Assembly (NCBI GenBank): GCA_021823385.1
Contig: JAKAOC010000102.1
Location: 1-7,582 of the forward strand
DNA length: 7,582 bases
From: Actinomycetes bacterium
GTDB taxonomy: Bacteria; Actinomycetota; Acidimicrobiia; Acidimicrobiales; Acidimicrobiaceae
Reading direction: 5' to 3'
The notes beneath the pieces were generated by a model, which was not told the origin of the DNA, searched no databases, and was given only the letters and a program-made list of their open reading frames with translations. A program made the translations under genes and the position numbers. The stretch's first letter is position 1. Each line of letters starts with the position of its first letter. Positions 1-4,351 of this stretch are shown here, piece after piece.

Positions 1-2
1 TC

Positions 3-356
3 CTGAGGCCGCTCGGAATCACCTTCGCCCGCTACGAGACGATGATGCTCCTCTACTTTTCCAGGCGTGGAGCGCTTCCCATGGGCGTGATCGGCTCGCG
101 GCTGCAAGTGCACCAGACAAGCGTCACCAACGCCGTAGACCGCCTCGAAGCCGCCGAGCTCGTAAAGCGCACGCCCCATCCCTCGGACAGGCGCGCAACC
201 ATCGTGGAGATCACCGAAGCCGGGCGGATCCTGGCCCTCAAGGCCACCGAGGCTCTGAACACCGAAGTCTTCTCCCACCCCGGGCTGAGGCAAGGGGACA
301 TGGCCGAGCTGATCGCGATACTGGCGCGGCTGCGCCGGGAAGCGGGCGACTTCTGA
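3..356 (+). CDS. MarR-family transcriptional regulator, 5'-truncated by the window edge
   Basis: The reading frame is open from the first complete codon (base 3), so the true start lies upstream; 117 residues are visible. An ATG at 42 lies inside the fold and is unlikely to be the start. Visible residues 28-56 form the winged-helix DNA-binding region: a helix with IGSRLQVHQTSVTNAVDRL, then LEAAELVKR. The wing follows with the typical MarR pattern HPSDRRATIVEIT, whose Asp-Arg pair normally contacts the minor groove. The C-terminal helix (ELIAILARLRREAGDF) would help form the dimer. MarR proteins are homodimers, often repressors released by aromatic or phenolic ligands. The gene converges on the IclR gene with 16 bp between the stops and no visible terminator. 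Its target cannot be read from the window, and it may belong to a separate upstream operon. Family assignment is firm; ligand is unknown. Confidence 0.88.
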   Translation: MRPLGITFARYETMMLLYFSRRGALPMGVIGSRLQVHQTSVTNAVDRLEAAELVKRTPHPSDRRATIVEITEAGRILALKATEALNTEVFSHPGLRQGDMAELIAILARLRREAGDF

Positions 357-372
357 GCCGGCCGCACCCCAA

Positions 373-1230
373 TCAGTACGTGGGGGAGGTGCCGCCCATG
401 CGCCGCGTGATCTCGCCTGCGGCCGCCAGCACGGGGTCCAAGAGCCGCTGCACCAGCTGCTTCCTGGGGTAATCCGCACTGGGGACGGCCACGTTGATCG
501 ATGCGACCACCGTGCCGTCGACCTGCCGAATCGGTGCGGCTATCGAGCTCAGGCCGGGAATTGCCTCTTCCTGCTGGATCAGGTACCCGTCGGAGCGAGC
601 CGCCTCCAGCTGCCCGGAGAGCTCGTCCATGGTCCGCACGGCATGCGGCCCCCAGCGGCCAGCGAATGACTCGGCGGTGATGGTGCGGGCCAGCTCCTCC
701 TCGCTCATGAAGGCCAGGATCACCTTTCCCATGGAACTGAACACCGCCGGGACGGTGGAGCCGACCCGAATGCCTGCCGCGATCAAAGTGTCCCGCCTGG
801 CGATGCGCGCCACAAAGAGTACCTGGTCGTTGTAGAGGACCCCCAGGTTCACCGTCTCGCCGCTCGCGACGGCCAGTTCGCGCATGGTCGGTTCGGAGGT
901 CTGCACCAGGTCCATCCCTTGCACCGCCGCGAAGCCGAGCGCCAGCACGCTGGTGCCGGGGCGCACCATCCCGCTGGCGGTGCGCTCCAGGTATCCCTCC
1001 TCCTCGAGGGTTGCGACCAGCCGGAATACGGTCGGCATCGGTATCCCGCTCAGGTCGGCCAGATCTTTCACCCGCAGTGCCAAGCGGTCGTGATTGAAGA
1101 GCGAAAGGAGGCGCAGCCCCTTGGCCAGCGCCTCGATACGGTAGGAGCGGCCCGCAGAGGAGGGCTCGTTCTGGGGCGCGACTCCGGCCTCCGCCCCAGA
1201 CATGTTTGAAGATCCGTTCTCCACGCTCAT
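373..1230 (-). CDS. IclR-family transcriptional regulator
   Basis: 285 residues, within the usual IclR range (about 240-280) plus a disordered N-terminal tail of about 28 residues. The winged helix spans roughly residues 30-93: IEALAKGLRLLSLF, then LADLSGIPMPTVFRLVATL as the recognition region and EEEGYLER into the wing. The effector-binding domain (about 95-280) shows family hallmarks: VNLGVLYNDQVLFVARI, the SSMGKVILAFMSEEEL segment, and GLSSIAAPIRQVDGTVVASINVA near the end. IclR proteins are dimers or tetramers that sense small organic acids or aromatic acids. The chosen ATG has an AGGATGGGG Shine-Dalgarno 5 nt upstream; the ATG at codon 10 has none. It is the last gene of the SDR/FAH-1 operon, 54 bp after FAH-1, so it is probably co-transcribed. 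The best candidate targets are the repeats at 3108-3122 and 3303-3317, which resemble KdgR-type (IclR family) sites. Repressor or activator mode is not determinable. Confidence 0.95.
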   Translation of the reverse strand: MSVENGSSNMSGAEAGVAPQNEPSSAGRSYRIEALAKGLRLLSLFNHDRLALRVKDLADLSGIPMPTVFRLVATLEEEGYLERTASGMVRPGTSVLALGFAAVQGMDLVQTSEPTMRELAVASGETVNLGVLYNDQVLFVARIARRDTLIAAGIRVGSTVPAVFSSMGKVILAFMSEEELARTITAESFAGRWGPHAVRTMDELSGQLEAARSDGYLIQQEEAIPGLSSIAAPIRQVDGTVVASINVAVPSADYPRKQLVQRLLDPVLAAAGEITRRMGGTSPTY

Positions 1231-1284
1231 AGGAACCCCATCCTATTTAAACGGCCGCCGCGACGGCTGCCCCGCTGCACCGGT
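1231..1284 (-). other. Spacer between FAH-1 and the IclR gene
   Basis: 54 bp. On the minus strand it is very GC-rich and then turns AT-rich (TTTAAATA) just before the IclR Shine-Dalgarno. No convincing -35/-10 pair and no hairpin plus T-run was seen, so read-through from FAH-1 into the regulator is the simplest reading. A weak internal promoter around the TTTAAATA cannot be excluded. Confidence 0.5.
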
Positions 1285-2157
1285 TCAGGCGCCCGCTGCT
1301 CGAAAAGTGTTGGATAGTTCGCCCAGGCCCTCGATCCTGCTCACCAAGAGGTCGCCTGGGCCCAGGTACCTCGGGGGCACGCGGCGGTTGCCGACACCGG
1401 CGGGAGTGCCGGTGAAGATCAGATCGCCCGGGTAGAGCGTACAAACCGCCGAGAGGCGGCTGATCAACTCGGGCACCGGCCAGACCATCTGGGAAGTGCG
1501 GGCCTGCTGGACCGGCTCGCCGTTGAGCAGGCACTCGATCTCCAGATCCTCCGGCCCGTAGAGGTTTGCCAGCGGCACCAGAGCCGGCCCCGTTGGCCCG
1601 AAGCCGTGATAGGACTTCCCGAGCGACCACTGTGGAGCCGAGCCGGCAAGCTGCACGTCCCTCGCCGAAAGGTCCTGGCCCACCATAAGGCCGGCGACTG
1701 CCGACCACGCCTCCCTGGATTTCAGTGAGCGGGCCTCGACGCCGATGGCGACGACCAGCTCCACCTCCCAGTCGAGGCGTGGGCTCGGCACCTCGATACA
1801 GTCGTTTGGCCCCGCCAGGCAGCTGGGGAACTTGGTGAACACCTGCGGCACCCCGTCGCGCAGGTGCCCGGCCTCCTCGGCATGCTCCGCGTAGTTGAGG
1901 CCGATGGCAAAAATCTGGCGCGGACGCGGTAGCGGAGGGCCTAGCTCGGCGGGATCGAGGGCACCCTCAACGCGCGGTTCGGCTTTGGCCATCCATTCGA
2001 GAGCAGCCGGCCAGTCCCCCAGCAGGGAGTGGGGGTCGGAGCCGAAACGCCCGGCGCCGGCGGCCTCGACGTCGAGATGCCCGGAGGGCCACACCAAGGT
2101 GGCCCTCCCCTGCCAATTGGCCAGAGCCGGAAGCTCTGAACCCAATTCAGGCACCAA
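1285..2157 (-). CDS. Fumarylacetoacetate hydrolase (FAH)-family enzyme, FAH-1
   Basis: 290 residues (289 from the GTG) with a complete single FAH domain, about residues 80-285. The family acts on beta-diketo or 2-keto acids by hydrolysis, decarboxylation or isomerisation, using a bound Mg2+/Mn2+. Visible elements: FAIGLNYAEHAEEAG carrying the His92/Glu95 pair that matches the catalytic dyad known from FAHD1; DWEVELVVAIG with metal ligands Glu131 and Glu133; GQDLSARDVQ with metal ligand Asp162; GKSYHGFGPTGP with Lys181; and the C-terminal DLIFTGTPAGVG. All key residues are present, so it should be active. The N-terminal 75 residues are a poorly conserved lead-in. The start is a non-ATG codon: TTG at 2157 or, more likely, GTG at 2154. 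An in-frame TGA lies just before the TTG. There is no clear Shine-Dalgarno and the start overlaps the SDR stop, pointing to translational coupling. Exact substrate unknown; acylpyruvase or 2,4-diketo-3-deoxy-acid hydrolase are candidates. Confidence 0.93.
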   Translation of the reverse strand: MVPELGSELPALANWQGRATLVWPSGHLDVEAAGAGRFGSDPHSLLGDWPAALEWMAKAEPRVEGALDPAELGPPLPRPRQIFAIGLNYAEHAEEAGHLRDGVPQVFTKFPSCLAGPNDCIEVPSPRLDWEVELVVAIGVEARSLKSREAWSAVAGLMVGQDLSARDVQLAGSAPQWSLGKSYHGFGPTGPALVPLANLYGPEDLEIECLLNGEPVQQARTSQMVWPVPELISRLSAVCTLYPGDLIFTGTPAGVGNRRVPPRYLGPGDLLVSRIEGLGELSNTFRAAGA

Positions 2158-2962
2158 TCATCGAGTAGCCGCCATCGCACATGATGAAGTTCCCCGTCAT
2201 GTGCGAGGCCTCCGAAGTCGCCAGCCAAAGCGCCGCAGCGGCCAGCTCCTCGGGTGGCGGAACTCTTTTCATCGGTGTCTGGTTCATGACCCGCTCGCGC
2301 CGCCCGTTCAGCCAGTCCTCGCGGGTCAAAGTCGACTCGGTCTCCATGAAGCCCGGGCCGAAGGCGTTCACGCGGACCGTGGGGGCGAATGCGGCCGCAT
2401 AGGACTTGGTCAGGCCGATCACGCCGTACTTGCCCGCCGCGTACTGGGGAGCGCGGGGGCTTCCCCGCACCACGACCGTGGAGGCGATGTTGACGATCGA
2501 CCCCTTGCCGCGCGCAAGCATGCGCTCACCGTGCTCGTGGATCATCAGCATCGTGCCCTTTATGTCCACGGCCAGCACCCGGTCTATGACCTCCTCGCGG
2601 ATGTCGCGCCAGGACATCTGGTCGGTGGCGATGTCGCCGACGTTGTTGACGAGCACGTCCAGTCCGCCCGAGACCTCCCAGGCCTCGTCCGCAGCCGCTT
2701 TGATCTGCTCCCAGCTCTTCAGGTCGGCTCGTACGATGTGGGCCTCGCGGCCGCGCGCCTCGATGCGCGCGGCCGTCTTCTTTGCACCCTCCACGGAAGA
2801 GTTGTAATGGACGATTACGTTTGCCCCCTCGGCAGCCGCACGCTCGGCGAGCGTGGCTCCGAATCCGGTGCCGGCACCGGTCACCATCACCCACTTCCCT
2901 TCGAAGCGGGGGTATGCCGGCTGCGGGAAGTTGGCGAGCGCCACGTTCCCTTCTTCGGTCAT
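2147..2962 (-). CDS. Short-chain dehydrogenase/reductase (classical SDR, FabG-like)
   Basis: 271 residues, normal for classical SDRs. Rossmann fold: TGAGTGFG cofactor motif at residues 28-35, NNVG at 106-109, catalytic Ser161 (VNIAST), and Tyr174-x-x-x-Lys178 (QYAAGK) 13 residues later. NAFGPGFMET (199-208) and the C-terminal MTGNFIMCDGGYS are also typical. After beta-2 the sequence is VHYNSS with no acidic residue, which suggests NADP(H) preference (inference). The position that often carries the tetrad Asn reads VDIKG here (Asp133), a variant worth noting. The start was set at the ATG at 2962, which has AAAGGG 8 nt upstream and begins about 20 residues before beta-1. The same frame stays open to 3271 but the extra residues are Arg-rich and unlike any SDR. 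It is the first gene of the minus operon and is coupled to FAH-1, so it probably makes or removes the keto group that FAH-1 needs. Substrate not identifiable. Confidence 0.93.
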   Translation of the reverse strand: MTEEGNVALANFPQPAYPRFEGKWVMVTGAGTGFGATLAERAAAEGANVIVHYNSSVEGAKKTAARIEARGREAHIVRADLKSWEQIKAAADEAWEVSGGLDVLVNNVGDIATDQMSWRDIREEVIDRVLAVDIKGTMLMIHEHGERMLARGKGSIVNIASTVVVRGSPRAPQYAAGKYGVIGLTKSYAAAFAPTVRVNAFGPGFMETESTLTREDWLNGRRERVMNQTPMKRVPPPEELAAAALWLATSEASHMTGNFIMCDGGYSMIGA

Positions 2963-3069
2963 GACATCATCCCTTTCCAGGTGATCCTCCAGGAGCGCGG
3001 CGTTGGAAACAAGGCGCTCGCGGAGGCTCGAATCCGCCTCGAATCGCCGGCGCCGGCGCGCCGGCTCAT
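2959..3069 (-). CDS. Possible 36-residue leader ORF coupled to the SDR start
   Basis: An ATG at 3069 follows a G-run (GGGGGGGCG) by about 8 nt, the same kind of Shine-Dalgarno used by the neighbouring genes. The short frame ends in a TGA at 2961-2959 that overlaps the SDR start codon as ATGA. The product would be basic (MSRRAGAGDSRRIRAS at its start) with no recognised domain. It lies downstream of the predicted minus-strand start site, within the roughly 150-nt leader. The ATGA junction is what a coupled leader peptide would look like, but the GC-rich leader could produce such a frame by chance. Treat as a weak candidate. Confidence 0.22.
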   Translation of the reverse strand: MSRRAGAGDSRRIRASASALFPTPRSWRITWKGMMS

Positions 3070-3107
3070 ACGGCACCGCCCCCCCAACGACTGTCGGTTT
3101 TGACTGG

Positions 3108-3122
3108 TGAAAGTCGCTTTCA
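3108..3122. promoter_or_regulatory. Candidate operator, perfect inverted repeat TGAAAG-TCG-CTTTCA
   Basis: Six-base arms match perfectly around a 3-bp centre. The geometry and outer bases (TGAAA...TTTCA, 15 bp) are those of sites bound by KdgR, an IclR-family repressor (core TGAAACA-T-TGTTTCA type). It sits directly on the predicted start of the minus operon, a classic repressor position. The IclR protein encoded at the end of that operon is the obvious candidate binder, which would give autoregulation. The repeat is seen; the binder is inferred. Confidence 0.6.
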
Positions 3123-3150
3123 TTATTGCATCCCCCCTCCGCGCTGTCAA
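3122..3150 (-). promoter_or_regulatory. Promoter for the SDR/FAH-1/IclR operon
   Basis: On the minus strand: perfect -35 TTGACA (3150-3145), exactly 17 bp of spacer, then AATAAT (3127-3122, five of six matches to TATAAT) preceded by TGC, an extended -10. Predicted start of transcription is around 3115, giving a leader of about 150 nt to the SDR ATG. The 15-bp inverted repeat at 3108-3122 begins at the last -10 base and covers the start site. Confidence 0.8.
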
Positions 3151-3233
3151 CACATCCCGGCCTCGAACACCAAAATCCGGAGGTGGAATCCATCGCCGCG
3201 AAGTCCCCGGCACCGTAATTGTTTATGCATCGT

Positions 3234-3249
3234 CCCTGTTCAGGGGAAC
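3234..3249. repeat. Inverted repeats upstream of the plus promoter
   Basis: CCCTG-TT-CAGGG (3234-3245) is a perfect 5-bp-arm inverted repeat, and overlapping it is GTTC-AGGG-GAAC (3238-3249). They lie 15-30 bp upstream of the plus -35, centred about 50-60 bp before the predicted start. That is a usual location for an activator site. No specific regulator motif is recognised, and short repeats can arise by chance. Confidence 0.3.
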
Positions 3250-3264
3250 CTTTGCCGCATGCGC

Positions 3265-3293
3265 TTGACACGTTGTATGGCAGTTGCTAAGTT
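3265..3293 (+). promoter_or_regulatory. Promoter for the FAH-2/ABC transporter operon
   Basis: Perfect -35 TTGACA (3265-3270), 17-bp spacer, and an extended -10 TGCTAAGTT (3285-3293; hexamer TAAGTT matches only three of six, helped by the TG). Predicted start near 3300, leaving a leader of about 70 nt. It faces away from the minus promoter, with about 114 bp between the two -35 boxes. Confidence 0.72.
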
Positions 3294-3298
3294 GTCGA

Positions 3299-3329
3299 TT
3301 ACTGAAAGTGAGTTTTACTGAATGAAAGT
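3299..3329. promoter_or_regulatory. Degenerate second operator and direct repeats at the plus start site
   Basis: TGAAAG-TGA-GTTTTA (3303-3317) keeps the left arm of the 3108-3122 repeat exactly and four of six right-arm bases. Around it, TTACTGAA occurs twice (3299-3306 and 3315-3322, 16 bp apart) and TGAAAGT twice (3303-3309 and 3323-3329). The cluster begins about 6 bp after the -10, over the predicted start. It may be a weaker binding site for the same regulator. Confidence 0.4.
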
Positions 3330-3330
3330 A

Positions 3331-3348
3331 GCGGCGCAAAAGCGCCGC
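3331..3348 (+). other. Leader hairpin upstream of FAH-2
   Basis: GCGGCGC (3331-3337), AAAA loop (3338-3341), GCGCCGC (3342-3348): a perfect 7-bp all-GC stem in the predicted 5' leader, ending 22 nt before the FAH-2 ATG and 8 nt before its Shine-Dalgarno. No T-run follows, so it is not an intrinsic terminator. It could stabilise the mRNA 5' end or affect ribosome access. The function is inferred. Confidence 0.5.
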
Positions 3349-3370
3349 CAAGAACAGAGGGGGGCAGGCA

Positions 3371-4243
3371 ATGAAGCTCGTAACGTTTGACGAGGGGCGA
3401 GTTGGCAGGATCGAAGGCGACCAGATCGTCGAGTTCGATTGCGGCTCCATGCGCGAGTACTTCGAACGTGGACAGCGCGTCGGCGAGACCGGGGAGGTCG
3501 TGCCCTTGGCTTCGGCCAAACTCCGGGCGCCGATAGTCCCCAAGAAGTTCTTCCACACCGCCGGGAACTTCCGCGAGCACCACGAGGACCTCGCGCGCGT
3601 CAACTGGTCGCACCCGGTCAACAAGGGCATCGTCTTCTTCCAGAACGTCGACGCCATCGTCGGCCCTGAGGAGCCGGTGGTCTACCCGGAACAGCTGACC
3701 AACGAGCTCGACTACGAGCTCGAGATGGTGATGGTCATCGGCAAGCCGGGCAAGTTTTTCACCGCCGAGCAGGCTGCCGAGCACATCGCGGGTTACATGA
3801 TCTTCAATGACATCACCGCCCGCGACATCCAGCGCCGGGAGATGAAGTCCGGCGTCTTCTCCTTCTCCAAGGCAATCGAGACCTTCTGCCCGATCGGACC
3901 ATATATCGTCACCGCCGACGAGGTTGGCGACCCCCACGACCTTGAGATGGAACTCCGAGTCAACGGCCAGACCCGCCAGAAGTCAAACACCAGCCACATG
4001 TCGGTCTCCATCCCCCAACTGGTCGCATATCACTCTCCCCAGACCTACAGTGCGGGGGATCTGCTGACCACCGGGACAATCGCCGGCGTGGCGGCGAGCA
4101 CCGAGGACCCATTCGCGAACTACCTCAAGCCCGGAGACTGGGTGGAGGCCGAGATCGAAAAGCTCGGGATCCTGCGCACCCCGATCATCTCCTGGCGCGA
4201 CGCCTACGGGACGGAGCCGCCTCCCGCGGACAACTGGCTCTAG
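3371..4243 (+). CDS. Fumarylacetoacetate hydrolase (FAH)-family enzyme, FAH-2
   Basis: 290 residues, complete. An N-terminal lead-in (MKLVTFDEGRVGRIEGDQIV) is followed by the FAH domain from about residue 55. Metal ligands are present: Glu116 and Glu118 (LDYELEMVMVIG) and Asp147 (FNDITARDIQ). Lys167 is in FSFSKAIETFCPIGP, and the C-terminal motif reads DLLTTGTIAGV. The active-site loop reads AGNFREHHEDLA: His70 aligns with the catalytic His, but the dyad Glu (three residues on) is Asp73, with Glu72 beside it, and the usual Asn-Tyr is Asn-Phe. This sets it apart from FAH-1. Family members include 2-hydroxyhepta-2,4-diene-1,7-dioate isomerases, decarboxylases and acylpyruvate hydrolases; which applies is not resolvable here. 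The ATG has GAGGGGGG 6 nt upstream. It is first in the plus operon, 108 bp before the transporter genes, linking its substrate to what is imported. Confidence 0.94.
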   Translation: MKLVTFDEGRVGRIEGDQIVEFDCGSMREYFERGQRVGETGEVVPLASAKLRAPIVPKKFFHTAGNFREHHEDLARVNWSHPVNKGIVFFQNVDAIVGPEEPVVYPEQLTNELDYELEMVMVIGKPGKFFTAEQAAEHIAGYMIFNDITARDIQRREMKSGVFSFSKAIETFCPIGPYIVTADEVGDPHDLEMELRVNGQTRQKSNTSHMSVSIPQLVAYHSPQTYSAGDLLTTGTIAGVAASTEDPFANYLKPGDWVEAEIEKLGILRTPIISWRDAYGTEPPPADNWL

Positions 4244-4351
4244 AGGCACGGGGGCGCCATCCGCGGGCGCCATACCGACTAGCTGCGGAAAAGACAAGCA
4301 ACCAGGAAACGGGCCACAGGCCCAAAGAAATCAACTCAGGGGGATTACGAG
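4244..4351 (+). promoter_or_regulatory. Spacer and leader between FAH-2 and the substrate-binding protein gene
   Basis: 108 bp, the longest gap within the plus operon. GGGCGCCAT occurs twice, at 4252-4260 and 4265-4273. Because GGCGCC is self-complementary, the two copies could form a 6-bp stem. GGGCC-ACA-GGCCC (4311-4323) is a second small hairpin. Neither is followed by a T-run. The Shine-Dalgarno AGGGGG (4338-4343) lies 8 nt before the next ATG. Possible roles are mRNA processing or stability for differential expression of the binding protein; no separate promoter was recognised. Confidence 0.35.

Larger units (their letters stand above)
2963..3370. promoter_or_regulatory. Divergent intergenic control region between the SDR and FAH-2 operons
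   Basis: 408 bp without a confident gene. From left to right it holds the long SDR leader with GC-rich palindromes (about 2963-3115), the minus promoter with its overlapping inverted repeat (3108-3150), a central stretch with an inverted repeat at 3234-3249, the plus promoter (3265-3293), repeated TTACTGAA/TGAAAG elements (3299-3329), a strong hairpin (3331-3348) and the FAH-2 Shine-Dalgarno (GAGGGGGG at 3357-3364, 6 nt before ATG). The centre is more AT-rich than the flanking genes. The arrangement indicates joint control of both operons. Confidence 0.8.

Noticed and set aside
357..372. Bidirectional terminator between the convergent MarR and IclR genes
   Set aside because: Only 16 bp, with a short GGCCGGCC-like palindrome at most and no T-run on either strand.
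3027..3045. Direct repeat CTCGAATC, two copies 11 bp apart
   Set aside because: Too short and not placed at a promoter element; likely chance, or part of the leader coding frame if that is real.
1895..3103. 402-codon plus-strand open frame opposite FAH-1 and the SDR
   Set aside because: It is antisense to two genes with clear catalytic motifs; the product is rich in Arg, His, Pro and Ser with no domain, which is what GC-rich codon structure gives on the reverse strand.
2963..3271. N-terminal extension of the SDR up to 3271 (374 residues)
   Set aside because: The extension crosses the predicted promoter and operator, is Arg/Cys-rich and unlike SDRs; the ATG at 2962 has a good ribosome site.
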